The notes: generated by a model not told the origin, from the sequence alone. A stretch of 64,000 bases of DNA from Methylobacterium sp. WL119 (GCF_008039875.1 NZ_VRUU01000008.1:40111-104110), one strand, 5' to 3'. Positions 9,230 to 17,255 are shown, counted from the first letter of the stretch. Numbers and translations are program-made.

Positions 9230-9266
9230 GACGTGACGCGTCCCGATGTTCGTGCCGCGAACGCGG

Positions 9267-10277
9267 TCAGTTGTTGGCGCCGTCGGACTCGGCTTCCTTG
9301 TTTAGTTCCGCCACGAGGTCCTTGCCGACGCGCGAGGCCATCTCCTTCTGAACGGGGAGAAGCGCCTTGCGCCACGCGGACTTCTCGGCGTCGCTGAGCT
9401 CGTAGACGGTGGTCTTGCCGGTGGCTCGGATGTCGGCAAGCGCCTTGTCGTTGTCCTTCTGCGCGATCTCGTGCTCGTAGGTGGTCGCGTCGGCCATCGC
9501 GCCCTCCAGGGTCTTGCGGATGTCGGCCGGCAGCCCGTCCCAGAACGGCTTGTTCACGATCACCGCGTAGCCGACATAGCCGTGGTTCGACAGAGTCGCG
9601 TGCTTCTGAACCTCGTTGAGCTTCTGCGTGGTAACATTCGAGGGCGGGTTCTCCTGGCCGTCGACCACGCCGGTCTGCAGGGCCTGGTAGAGTTCAGAGA
9701 ACGCCATCACCTGAGGCAGCGCGCCGACCGCCTTGAACTGCGCCTCCAGCACCTTCGAGGATTGGATCCGGAACTTGAGGCCCTTGAGATCCTCAGGCAG
9801 GTGCATCGGTTTGTTCGAAGTCATTATCTTGAAGCCGTTGTCCCAGTAGGCCAGCCCCTGGATGCCCTTGGATTGCAGCTTCTTGAACAAGCCCTGCCCG
9901 ATCGGTCCGTCCTGAACCTTCCGCAACACGGTGTCGTTCGGGAAGATGTATGGCAGGTCGAAGGCCTCGAACTCCTTGACGCCAAGCGGCCCGAACTTGC
10001 TCGTCGAGGGGGCGAGCATCTGCACCGCCCCGAGTTGGAGCATCTCGACCTCTTCCTTGTCCTTGTAGAGTTGGCTGTTGGGATAGAGCTCGACCTTCAC
10101 CGCGCCGTTAGTGCGCTCCTCGGCGAGCTTCTTGAATCGCTCGGCGCCGAGGCCCTTCGGTGTATCGGTCGTGGTGACGTGGCTGAACTTGATGACGATC
10201 GGCGTCTGCGCCTGCACGAGACCGGTGCCGAATAGGCACGCGGCGGCCAGGAGAGTTCCCAGGATCCGAGACTTCAT
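9267..10277 (-). CDS. dctP: TRAP transporter periplasmic substrate-binding protein (DctP family)
   Basis: 336 aa. A Sec signal peptide (MKSRILGTLLAAACLFGTG, cleavage near VQAQT) precedes a DctP fold: IKFSHVTTTDTPKGLGAERF, LYPNSQLYKDKEEVEML, the conserved Arg in GLKFRIQSSKVLEAQFKAVG that binds a substrate carboxylate, and VVDGQENPPSNVTT. The ligand is probably an organic acid anion. It is first in the dctP-dctQ-dctM-citE-citF unit, and the start at 10277 is the only ATG giving a signal peptide. A palindrome at 10326-10340 lies just upstream and could be its operator. Confidence 0.92.
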   Translation of the reverse strand: MKSRILGTLLAAACLFGTGLVQAQTPIVIKFSHVTTTDTPKGLGAERFKKLAEERTNGAVKVELYPNSQLYKDKEEVEMLQLGAVQMLAPSTSKFGPLGVKEFEAFDLPYIFPNDTVLRKVQDGPIGQGLFKKLQSKGIQGLAYWDNGFKIMTSNKPMHLPEDLKGLKFRIQSSKVLEAQFKAVGALPQVMAFSELYQALQTGVVDGQENPPSNVTTQKLNEVQKHATLSNHGYVGYAVIVNKPFWDGLPADIRKTLEGAMADATTYEHEIAQKDNDKALADIRATGKTTVYELSDAEKSAWRKALLPVQKEMASRVGKDLVAELNKEAESDGANN

Positions 10278-10325
10278 AGCACCCTCCCACTCAATTCCCT
10301 GGCGTCGTCCCGGTGGGGCCGCGCC

Positions 10326-10340
10326 GGTATTTTGGATACC
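10326..10340. promoter_or_regulatory. Putative operator before the TRAP/lyase operon
   Basis: Inverted repeat GGTAT-TTTGG-ATACC, ~49 bp upstream of the dctP start and between dctP and the GntR-type regulator. GntR/FCD regulators often bind short palindromes of this size near their own locus. The site is seen directly; its link to the regulator is inferred. Confidence 0.5.
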
Positions 10341-10407
10341 CTCGCAAGTCGGTCCCGCCGCGGTCAAGGCACGGGACTGCCCGCACCTGTCGAGCGGCCT
10401 TGCGGTG

Positions 10408-11127
10408 TCATTCCGTTTTCGAGTGCCGTCCGCGGCTCACCTGGGTTGGCACGTTGGACTGCTGCTCCAGCACCGCGATCGCCACCACCGCCGCCCGCGC
10501 GATGTGGAGCCGGCATGACGCTTCGGCGGCGTCCCCATCCCCGGTGACGATCGCCGCAGCGATCGTACGGATCTCGGAGACGCTGTCCTTGAGCCGCCCC
10601 GGCTGACTCATGGAGGTTAGGCGAAGCAGGGTGATGCGGTTGTGCAGGGTAGTGAGCATCTGCCGGACAACGGCGTTGCCGCAACCGCGCATCAGTGTGG
10701 CATAGAGGGCGGTCTTAGCCGCAATCAGCGCGCGGCGATCCGCGTTTGCGGCCGCTCGCGCGAAGCCCTCGACGTCGCGCCCTAGCGCCGCGATCTCGGC
10801 TTCGGGCCGAAGCCTCGCGAATTCGCGGCCAGCATAGCCTTCCAGCAAGCCGCGCACCGCGTAGAGGTCGCGGGCCTCCCCCGGCGTGATCACGGTCACC
10901 GACGGGCCCCGATGCGGCACCACGGTGACCAGCCCCTCCGCTTCCAGCTGCCGGATCGCCTCGCGGATCGAGGTGCGCCCGACGCCGGTGAGTTCGCAGA
11001 GTTCGCGCTCGATCAGCCTTTGCCCGGGCGGGAAGCGCCCTTCGACGATCGCTGCGCGCAGCTTGTCCTCGACGAGCAGCCGAAGGGTTGCGGGATGGCG
11101 TTCGACGTGCAGGTCGAGATCCGGCAC
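10408..11127 (-). CDS. GntR-family transcriptional regulator (FadR/FCD subfamily)
   Basis: About 239 aa. It has an N-terminal winged HTH of the GntR type (LRAAIVEGRFPPGQRLIERE, then GVGRTSIREAIRQLEAEGLV) and a C-terminal helical FCD domain (AVRGLLEGYAGREFARL through HNRITLLRL and the final HIARAAV). FCD regulators bind carboxylates and usually repress. The frame contains no ATG near the start. The GTG at 11127, 6 bp after the stop of the upstream gene, gives a family-typical N-terminus. It sits between the TRAP operon and the carboxymuconolactone-decarboxylase-like gene, so it probably controls this catabolic block. Confidence 0.85.
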   Translation of the reverse strand: MPDLDLHVERHPATLRLLVEDKLRAAIVEGRFPPGQRLIERELCELTGVGRTSIREAIRQLEAEGLVTVVPHRGPSVTVITPGEARDLYAVRGLLEGYAGREFARLRPEAEIAALGRDVEGFARAAANADRRALIAAKTALYATLMRGCGNAVVRQMLTTLHNRITLLRLTSMSQPGRLKDSVSEIRTIAAAIVTGDGDAAEASCRLHIARAAVVAIAVLEQQSNVPTQVSRGRHSKTE

Positions 11128-11132
11128 GAAGG

Positions 11133-11543
11133 TCAGAGGTCCGGGCCGACCGGCTCGCCGGTGATCGCGCCCTCGGCCTTCAGCACCTCGTGCGCCGCCT
11201 TGAAGGCGTCGAGGCCGGCCGGGATGCCGCAATAGACCGTGGCGTGTAGCAGGGTCTCCCTGATCTCTTCGACGGTGACGCCGTTGGCGAGCGCGCCCTT
11301 CACGTGGAGGCGCAGTTCCGCCGGCTTTCCGAGAGCGGTCAGCATCGCGAGGTTGAGTAGGCTGCGCGTGCGGCGGTCCAGCCCATCGCGTGTCCAGGCG
11401 TAGCCCCAGCACCATTCGGTGGTGATGCGCTGGAAGGCCATCATGAAGTCATCGGCTTTGGCGAGCCCGCCGTCGACGTACTCGGTGCCGAGCACCGCAC
11501 GCCGGACCTCTAGGCCCTTCTGGAACTGTTCGCTCTCGGCCAT
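11133..11543 (-). CDS. Carboxymuconolactone decarboxylase family protein
   Basis: 136 aa, matching the PcaC-like length. Recognisable segments are RRAVLGTEYVDGGLAKAD, TRDGLDRRTRSLLNLAMLTA and LLHATVYCGIPAGLDAFKAA. The CxxC pair of AhpD-type peroxidatic members is absent, so it belongs with the non-redox CMD group. Many genes so annotated serve unknown roles in carboxylic-acid pathways. It is cotranscribed with the GntR regulator (5-bp gap). The name should not be taken as proof of a protocatechuate pathway, because no other pca genes are here. Confidence 0.85.
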   Translation of the reverse strand: MAESEQFQKGLEVRRAVLGTEYVDGGLAKADDFMMAFQRITTEWCWGYAWTRDGLDRRTRSLLNLAMLTALGKPAELRLHVKGALANGVTVEEIRETLLHATVYCGIPAGLDAFKAAHEVLKAEGAITGEPVGPDL

Positions 11544-11658
11544 CGCGCCCTCACCACTTCAACTTCGCCGATGGTGACGGTGCGAGTATTGTCTGTCAAT
11601 CAGCAGATTAGACGCTCTTTACGGTGCGATGCAGCAAAAACGTACGTGCTATTGACGG

Positions 11659-11682
11659 ATTGTCTGATGATCTACATCGTGC
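11659..11682. promoter_or_regulatory. Candidate shared operator, copy 1
   Basis: A 24-bp motif lying 55-78 bp upstream of the reductase gene. It is almost identical to the palindromic site before the acyl-CoA dehydrogenase operon (15835-15857): both start ATTGTC and end ACATCGTGC, with one inserted T and one substitution between them. The match in two separate promoter regions of one catabolic block suggests common control. Confidence 0.6.
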
Positions 11683-11736
11683 TTCGGATCGGCCGTGTTT
11701 CTTGATGAGACGATGCCAGCGTTCCAGGAGATGCCT

Positions 11737-12642
11737 ATGCCGACGGCCGATACCATCGTCCCTCCCGCCGTGATCGGCTTCGTCGGCCTCGGCAAGATGG
11801 GCCTGCCGATGGCGGGGCGGCTGTTGGCAGCCGGCTTCGCGGTGCACGGCTTCGACCCCGTCACTGACGCTCGCGCGGCGTTGGCCGCCTCCGGCGGCGT
11901 AGCGTGCGCAACGGCCTCCGAGGCCGCCGCCGGCGCTGCGGCCGTGATCACGATGCTGCCGGACGGGGACATCGTCCGTTCGGTGATGCTCGGCGGAGCA
12001 ACGCCCGTCGCCGCGGCCATGGAGCCGAGCGCGATCCTGATCGAGATGAGTTCGTCCGCCCCGCTCGCAACGCGGTCCCTCGGCGCGGACCTCGCGGCCG
12101 TCGGCTTAGGTATCGTCGACGCCCCGGTTTCCGGCGGGGTGAAGAAGGCGGTGGCCGGCACCCTGTCGATCATGGTCGGAGGCGCGGTCGACGCCATCGC
12201 TCGCGTGTCGGCGATCCTCGCGGCGATGGGCGCGGCCGTGTTCGAGACCGGCGGGCTAGGCTCGGCCCACGCGATGAAGGCGCTCAACAACTACGTGTCG
12301 GCGGCAGGCCTGATCGCCGCCTGCGAGGCCGTACGGATCGGCGCGGATTTCGGCCTCGACCCGGCGGTGATGACCGACATCCTCAACGTCTCGACCGGAC
12401 GCAACAACACCACCGAGAACAAGCTCAAGGCCTTCATCCTGAACGAGGCCTACGATTCTGGCTTCGGCCTCGCCCTGATGACGAAGGACATCGGCATCGC
12501 CGCCGACCTCGCCACGGCGCTCGACCGTCCGGCGCCGTTCTCGCGCACGGTCGCGGAATTCGCACGGCGGGCGCTCGATGACCTTGGGCCGACCGCGGAT
12601 CACACCGAGGTCGACCGCTATCTAGGGCGGTTGAAGACCTGA
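11737..12642 (+). CDS. 3-Hydroxyisobutyrate dehydrogenase-type NAD(P)-dependent reductase
   Basis: 301 aa beta-hydroxyacid dehydrogenase. It has the N-terminal dinucleotide motif IGFVGLGKMGLPMAGRL, the substrate-binding VDAPVSGGVKKAVAGTLSIM and the catalytic Lys in SAHAMKALNNYVSAAG. This family oxidises 3-hydroxyisobutyrate, tartronate semialdehyde, threonate and relatives; the substrate here is not determined. The ATG at 11737 follows AGGAG with good spacing, whereas the ATG at 11731 abuts it. The gene is transcribed alone, convergent with the hydratase gene (7-bp gap), and has the shared operator motif upstream. Confidence 0.88.
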   Translation: MPTADTIVPPAVIGFVGLGKMGLPMAGRLLAAGFAVHGFDPVTDARAALAASGGVACATASEAAAGAAAVITMLPDGDIVRSVMLGGATPVAAAMEPSAILIEMSSSAPLATRSLGADLAAVGLGIVDAPVSGGVKKAVAGTLSIMVGGAVDAIARVSAILAAMGAAVFETGGLGSAHAMKALNNYVSAAGLIAACEAVRIGADFGLDPAVMTDILNVSTGRNNTTENKLKAFILNEAYDSGFGLALMTKDIGIAADLATALDRPAPFSRTVAEFARRALDDLGPTADHTEVDRYLGRLKT

Positions 12643-12649
12643 CCCCGGC

Positions 12650-13522
12650 TCAGACCGCGCCCGCGTGCGTCGTGCTCGCCTGCATGCAGATCCGGTCCTC
12701 GGCATCGAGCGTGAACCCGGAGAAGCCGCCGGCCGCATCAAGGCGGCCGCAGACGCGAAAGACCTGATTTGCGGTCATCGGAGCCAACCCGCGATATGCG
12801 AAACGCTGCGGCGTGTGGCCGATCAGCGTGGCAGCGAGGTTCATCAGCAGGCTCGCCTGCATCGGCCCGTGCACGACGAGGTCAGCATAGCCTTCCACGT
12901 CGGTGGCGTAGGGCCGGTCGTAGTGGAAGCGGTGCCCATTGAACGTCATCGCGGAGTAGCGGAACAGCAGCGTCGGGGTCGCGGGGACAGACCAGATTGT
13001 GGACCCTTCCTCCGGTGTGCTCCGCGCTGCTTCGGTTCTGTCTGTGCGGCCAGCCTCCTCGCGGTAGACGATATCCTGGCGCTCGCGGATCGCGAGACCG
13101 CGATCCGTCGTGACCGCGTGGTCGACGGTGACGAAGCAGAGGCGGCCGCTGCGACCCTCCTTCATCACCACGTCGCGGACGGTTTCGCGCCGACGGATGG
13201 TGTCGCCCAGGCGCAGGGTGTCCAGTGTCTCAATCTCGCCGCCGGCCCACATGCGCCGCGGCAATGGCACCGGCGGCAGGAATCCGCCCTTGGCCGCGTG
13301 GCCATCGGGTCCGAGGGTATCAGCCCGCGGCGTTTCCGGGGCGAGGCACCAGTGCAGGGCGGGCGGCGCCGCGCCATCTGCCGTCGGCGCGAGGTGGGGC
13401 GCCAGCGTTGCCTCGTATTCGGCCAGGATGCGACGAGTGACAACGTCCTCGCCCTCGCGCGTTCGCCCGATCCAGGCTTGCAGATGCGCGACATCCACCG
13501 GGCCGACCGCCTGCGCGTTCAC
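12650..13522 (-). CDS. Mesaconyl/itaconyl-CoA hydratase-like protein (MaoC/HTD2 double hot-dog)
   Basis: 290 aa, the length of fused double hot-dog hydratases. The N-terminal half has WCLAPETPRADTLGPDGH and FLPPVPLPRRMWAGGEIE. The C-terminal half has FNGHRFHYDRPYATDVEGY and LVVHGPMQASLLMNLA, holding the catalytic-region Asp/His residues. The FLPP.PLPRRMWAGG and HYDRPYAT..EGY signatures are those of mesaconyl-C4-CoA and itaconyl-CoA hydratases. Hydration would give a citramalyl-CoA-type product, a natural substrate for the CitE-like lyase. It overlaps the CoA-transferase gene by 4 bp, as last gene of that operon. Confidence 0.83.
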   Translation of the reverse strand: MNAQAVGPVDVAHLQAWIGRTREGEDVVTRRILAEYEATLAPHLAPTADGAAPPALHWCLAPETPRADTLGPDGHAAKGGFLPPVPLPRRMWAGGEIETLDTLRLGDTIRRRETVRDVVMKEGRSGRLCFVTVDHAVTTDRGLAIRERQDIVYREEAGRTDRTEAARSTPEEGSTIWSVPATPTLLFRYSAMTFNGHRFHYDRPYATDVEGYADLVVHGPMQASLLMNLAATLIGHTPQRFAYRGLAPMTANQVFRVCGRLDAAGGFSGFTLDAEDRICMQASTTHAGAV

Positions 13523-14634
13523 GACTTGGTGCCCTTGGTCTCGCCGAGGCCCGGCACCGCGCCGTATGCGCGTTCCGCACCCTCGACGCGCGCAGCCGGG
13601 GCCGGGAAGGCGACGGGGCCGGACGGCGTCTCGACGGTGATCCGCCGCAGGTGCGGATGGGTGGCGAGCGCCGCCATGTCGTTGACGGAGGCGAACGCCA
13701 CGTCAGCCTGTGTCAGCCGGGCGACCACCGCGTCCGCGTCGAGACCAGCGAAGGCGCGGGCCACCAAAGCGTCGGTCTCGGCGCGGTTGCGGGTTCGTGC
13801 CACGTTCGTGGCGAAGAGCGGGTCCTTGCCGACCGTCGCATCGCCGACGAACAGCTCGCAAAACTTGATCCATTCGCGGTCGCTCTGGATCGAGATTAGC
13901 AGCCGCTTGCCGTCGCTTGTCGAGAACACGCCGTAGGGGGCGATCGAGGGGTGGGCGAGGCCAAGGCGCTTGGGCGGCCGGCCGCCTTCCTGATGGAGTA
14001 GCGGCACGGTGAGCCAGTCCGCCATGACGTCGAACATCGAGATGCGGATGTCGGCGCCCCGTCCGGTGATGCCGCGCCCGATTAGCGCCTCCAGGATCGC
14101 CGCGTGGGCGGTGGCGCCGGTAGCGATGTCGACCACGGAGATGCCGACACGGGCCGGTTCGTTCGGACCTCCGGTGATCGACGAGAGGCCGGATTCTGCC
14201 TGGATCAGCAGGTCGTAGGCCTTGCGGCTAGCGAGTGGCCCGGTCTCGCCGTAGCCGCTGATCGAGCAGGCGATCAGTCGAGGGTGCTGGCGGCAGAGGG
14301 TCTCGGTGCCGAAGCCGAGGCGGTCGAGTGCGCCGGGCTTCAGGTTCTGGATCAGCACGTCAGCGCCCGCGACGAGGGTTCGCAGGCTTTCCTTGCCGGA
14401 CTCGGTGGCGAGATCGATCACCACGGTTTCCTTGCCGCGGTTGAGCCAGACGAAGTAGCTGCTCTGCCCGCCGGCCACGACGTCGTCGTAGCCGCGCGCG
14501 AAATCGCCCTCCGGCCGCTCGACCTTGATGACGCGCGCACCCGCGTCGGCGAGCCGGGAGGAGCAGAACGGCGCGGCCACCGCCTGCTCGATGGCGACGA
14601 CCACAAGGCCGTTGAGGGGAAGACCGGTACGCAT
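13519..14634 (-). CDS. CaiB/BaiF family (class III) CoA-transferase
   Basis: 371 aa. Family hallmarks are the N-terminal LNGLVVVAIEQAVAAPFCSSRLADAGARVIKVE split over the opening strand, GDFARGYDD, YFVWLNRGKETVVIDL, and the catalytic Asp region KAYDLLIQAESGLSSITGG. Class III enzymes move CoA between acyl-CoA and free carboxylates through an aspartyl intermediate. It lies between the acyl-CoA dehydrogenase (14-bp gap) and the hydratase (4-bp overlap), so it probably activates the imported acid. The acid cannot be read from sequence. Succinate, mesaconate, itaconate and citramalate are known substrates of relatives. Confidence 0.9.
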   Translation of the reverse strand: MRTGLPLNGLVVVAIEQAVAAPFCSSRLADAGARVIKVERPEGDFARGYDDVVAGGQSSYFVWLNRGKETVVIDLATESGKESLRTLVAGADVLIQNLKPGALDRLGFGTETLCRQHPRLIACSISGYGETGPLASRKAYDLLIQAESGLSSITGGPNEPARVGISVVDIATGATAHAAILEALIGRGITGRGADIRISMFDVMADWLTVPLLHQEGGRPPKRLGLAHPSIAPYGVFSTSDGKRLLISIQSDREWIKFCELFVGDATVGKDPLFATNVARTRNRAETDALVARAFAGLDADAVVARLTQADVAFASVNDMAALATHPHLRRITVETPSGPVAFPAPAARVEGAERAYGAVPGLGETKGTKS

Positions 14635-14648
14635 CGGAACGGTTCTCC

Positions 14649-15812
14649 TCAGAAGGATCTAGGCAGGCCGAGGACGTGCTCGGCGACGTAGGACAGGATC
14701 AGGTTCGTGGAGATCGGCGCCACCTGATAGAGGCGCGTCTCGCGGAACTTGCGCTCGACGTCGTACTCGCAGGCGAAGCCGAAGCCGCCGTGGAACTGGA
14801 TGCAGGCGTTGGCCGCCTCCCAGGACGCCTTGGCGGCGAGGTACTTCGCCATGTTGGCCTGAGCCCCGCAGGGGAGATTCTCATCGTAGAGGCGGCAGGC
14901 CTCGTAGCGCATAAGGTTGGCCGCCTCGACCTCGATGAAGCTCTCGGCGATCGGAAACTGCACGCCCTGGTTCTGCCCGATGGGCCGGCCGAACACCGTA
15001 CGCTCCTTGGTGTAGGCGGTGACTTTATCGATGAACCAGTAGCCGTCGCCGATGCATTCGGCGGCGATGAGGACGCGCTCGGCGTTCAGGCCGGTGAGGA
15101 TGTACTTGAACCCCTGGCCCTCCTCGCCGATCAGGTTCTCGGCTGGGATCTCAAGGTCGTCGAAGAACAGCTCGTTGGTCTCGTGGTTGACCATGTTGAG
15201 GATCGGCCGGACCGCCATGCCCTTCCTCTGCGCCTCGTGCAGGTCGACGATAAAGATCGACATGCCCTCGGACTTCTTCTTGACCTGATCGAGCGGCGTC
15301 GTGCGGGCGAGCAGGATCATCAGATCGGAATGTTGGATGCGCGAGATCCAGACCTTCTGGCCGTTGATGACGTAGCGGTCACCCTTGCGTACGGCGGTCG
15401 TCTTGATCCGCGTGGTGTCCGTGCCGGTAGTCGGCTCGGTCACGCCCATGGATTGCAGGCGCAACTCGCCGGCGGCGATCCGGGGCAGGTACTTGCGGCG
15501 CTGCTCCTCGGACCCGTGCCGGATAAGCGTGCCCATGTTGTACATCTGCCCGTGACAGGCGCCGGAATTGCCGCCTGAGCGGTTGACCTCCTCCATGATG
15601 ACGGAGGCTTCTGTCAGGCCTAGGCCCGAGCCGCCGTATTCCTCTGGGATCAGGGCGGCCATCCAGCCCGCTTTCGTCAGGGCGTCGACGAAGGCCTCGG
15701 GATAGCCTCGGGCTTCATCGATCTTGCGATGATATTCCGCAGGGAACTCGGAGCAGAGCGCGCGGACCGCGTCGCGGATGTCAGGATAGCTGCCGTGGTC
15801 AATGGTCTGCAT
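14649..15812 (-). CDS. Acyl-CoA dehydrogenase
   Basis: 387 aa with the full three-domain fold: an N-terminal helical domain (IPEEYGGSGLGLTEASVIME), the FAD-binding beta domain (LQSMGVTEPTTGTDTTRIKT, YVINGQKVWISRIQHSD) and the C-terminal helical domain (HGGFGFACEYDVERKFRE). At the site where many members carry the catalytic Glu (YEGT) this protein reads VAPIS, so the base must come from elsewhere, as in other subfamilies. It is the first gene of the operon with the CoA-transferase and hydratase, and could desaturate an acyl-CoA before hydration. A palindrome lies 25 bp upstream. Confidence 0.9.
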   Translation of the reverse strand: MQTIDHGSYPDIRDAVRALCSEFPAEYHRKIDEARGYPEAFVDALTKAGWMAALIPEEYGGSGLGLTEASVIMEEVNRSGGNSGACHGQMYNMGTLIRHGSEEQRRKYLPRIAAGELRLQSMGVTEPTTGTDTTRIKTTAVRKGDRYVINGQKVWISRIQHSDLMILLARTTPLDQVKKKSEGMSIFIVDLHEAQRKGMAVRPILNMVNHETNELFFDDLEIPAENLIGEEGQGFKYILTGLNAERVLIAAECIGDGYWFIDKVTAYTKERTVFGRPIGQNQGVQFPIAESFIEVEAANLMRYEACRLYDENLPCGAQANMAKYLAAKASWEAANACIQFHGGFGFACEYDVERKFRETRLYQVAPISTNLILSYVAEHVLGLPRSF

Positions 15813-15836
15813 CGCGTTTCCTCACCCTGACGGGAT

Positions 15837-15851
15837 TGTCGATGATCGACA
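15837..15851. promoter_or_regulatory. Candidate shared operator, copy 2 (perfect palindrome)
   Basis: TGTCGAT-G-ATCGACA, a perfect 7-bp inverted repeat, lies 25 bp before the acyl-CoA dehydrogenase start. The flanking bases extend the match to the site at 11659-11682. The size and symmetry fit a GntR- or LysR-type regulator, and both types are encoded close by. Confidence 0.6.
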
Positions 15852-15885
15852 TCGTGCGCCCCGACGGGCGCCAGAGCACTACGAA

Positions 15886-15990
15886 CGAGTTCGGCACGTC
15901 CTGCGCGAGGTTGATCCAGATACTCTTGGCCTGGTGGTACGCGTCGATTGCGGACTAGCCGTTCTCTCGGCCGATGCCGCTACGCTTGCA
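15886..15990 (-). pseudogene. Remnant of an aldehyde dehydrogenase C-terminus
   Basis: Read on the minus strand the sequence gives SGIGRENG, then a TAG stop, then SAIDAYHQAKSIWINLAQ. This is the conserved C-terminal end of NAD-dependent aldehyde dehydrogenases (normally SGIGRENG followed at once by a YTQVKSVWI-like tail). No upstream part of an ALDH gene is recognisable; the preceding sequence goes out of frame within ~50 bp. It is therefore a decayed fragment in the gap between the acyl-CoA dehydrogenase operon and the LysR gene. It suggests the catabolic block once contained an ALDH. Confidence 0.6.
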
Positions 15991-16319
15991 CACGGCGTCG
16001 ACCTCCGCCGCCGCGCAGATCTCCGACGTCCGCACGCGGCCGAGTACCGACCGTAGGCCTGATGTTTCCGCCCCGGAAGATCGGGCGATCCTCTACCTGG
16101 AATGCCGAATTGATATGGCTTGCCGACCGCTCCGGGACGGGCGCGCCAGCGGTCGCCAAATAACATTTTTCTGCAAGCACTTGCACCGGATATACGTGTG
16201 TCGACGCCTCGTTGAGGGATGAGGTCGAAGAGTAAGGTCAAGCGATCACATGGCGGCATCGTCTTGATCGAACCCAGGCCTGATCGGTATGCCGGAGGGA
16301 TGTCATCGAGGCGGCGTTC
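15991..16319. other. Promoter region of the LysR gene, otherwise empty
   Basis: About 330 bp between the ALDH remnant and the LysR start. No supported gene is present. It contains the LysR-like palindrome listed at 16172-16185 and an AT-richer patch (AATAACATTTTT at ~16159) that could be promoter DNA. Confidence 0.45.
16172..16185. promoter_or_regulatory. Possible LysR binding site
   Basis: TGCAAG-CA-CTTGCA, an interrupted palindrome starting with T and ending with A, ~135 bp before the divergently placed LysR gene. LysR-type regulators favour T-N11-A-like dyads in such shared upstream regions. Confidence 0.45.
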
Positions 16320-17255
16320 ATGGACATCACCCAGCTCAAGACGATGATTCACGTCGCCGAACTCGGGAGCGTCAGCAAAGCTTCGGAACGCCTGGGCATC
16401 GCACAACCCGCGCTCAGCCGGCAGATCCGTCTCCTCGAGCAGGAACTCGGCACCTACCTGTTCGAGCGCCATGGCCGCGGCATGGCGATCACCGAGATCG
16501 GCCACGAGGTCCTGGACCATGCCACGCGCGTCCTCGCCGAGATCGACGCCATCCGCAATCTCGCCTTGGATCGGCGCAGTTCGTACCGCGGCACCGTCTC
16601 GGTGGGGACAACGCCGACCGTGGCAGAGATCGTAACGGTGCCGCTGGTCCAGATGATCCGGGAGGCGCATCCGCATCTGAACGTACGGCTGTCGGCAGCC
16701 TTCAGCGGGCACATGCTGAACTTCCTCCAGCGGGGGGAGGTCGACATCGCAGTCATCTACAACCTGCCTGCGATCCGTTCGTTGAAGATCGATCCGGTAC
16801 TCGTCGAAAACCTTCTCCTCGTCGGCTCGGCCAAGAGGGGCTTGCGCCTCGATCGAGCGATCCCGTTCTCCGAACTCGCCCAGGAACGACTCATCCTTCC
16901 GAGCGTCGGCCATCGGTTGCGGGACATCGTCGACGAGTGCGCACGCCAAGCCGGCCTCGACCTGTCCTCCGCTATTGAAACCGATTCGTTCCAATCGATG
17001 ATCAAACTGGTCCGGGCCGGCCTCGGATCGACGATCCTGCCTCTTGCACCGCTCTATCCTCTAGTCGAGCGGGGCGAGCTCAGCGTCTCCCCGCTGGTCG
17101 ATCCGATCCCGTCGCGGAAGCTGGTGATCGCTTACCCGGCCGACCGGCCTGTCGGCCTCGCGGCCCGTTTCGTCGGCGACACGATCCGGGACATCGCGGC
17201 GGACCTCGTCGCGCGTAACATCTGGGTCGGGCACATGATCGGCCACCCGAACTAA
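16320..17255 (+). CDS. LysR-family transcriptional regulator
   Basis: 311 aa. The N-terminal winged HTH is clear (QLKTMIHVAELGSVSKASER, then LGIAQPALSRQIRLLEQELG). It is followed by the linker helix and a periplasmic-binding-like effector domain (RGTVSVGTTPTVAEIV, GEVDIAVIYN, LVRAGLGSTILPLAPL). It is divergent from the acyl-CoA dehydrogenase operon, the usual geometry for a LysR activator and its target, although ~500 bp with an ALDH remnant lies between. The effector is probably a substrate or intermediate of this pathway. Confidence 0.92.
   Translation: MDITQLKTMIHVAELGSVSKASERLGIAQPALSRQIRLLEQELGTYLFERHGRGMAITEIGHEVLDHATRVLAEIDAIRNLALDRRSSYRGTVSVGTTPTVAEIVTVPLVQMIREAHPHLNVRLSAAFSGHMLNFLQRGEVDIAVIYNLPAIRSLKIDPVLVENLLLVGSAKRGLRLDRAIPFSELAQERLILPSVGHRLRDIVDECARQAGLDLSSAIETDSFQSMIKLVRAGLGSTILPLAPLYPLVERGELSVSPLVDPIPSRKLVIAYPADRPVGLAARFVGDTIRDIAADLVARNIWVGHMIGHPN

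Noticed and set aside
11133..11543. Protocatechuate (pca) pathway membership of the carboxymuconolactone-decarboxylase-like gene
   Set aside because: No other pca genes are present, and the neighbours are a TRAP transporter and CoA-linked enzymes.
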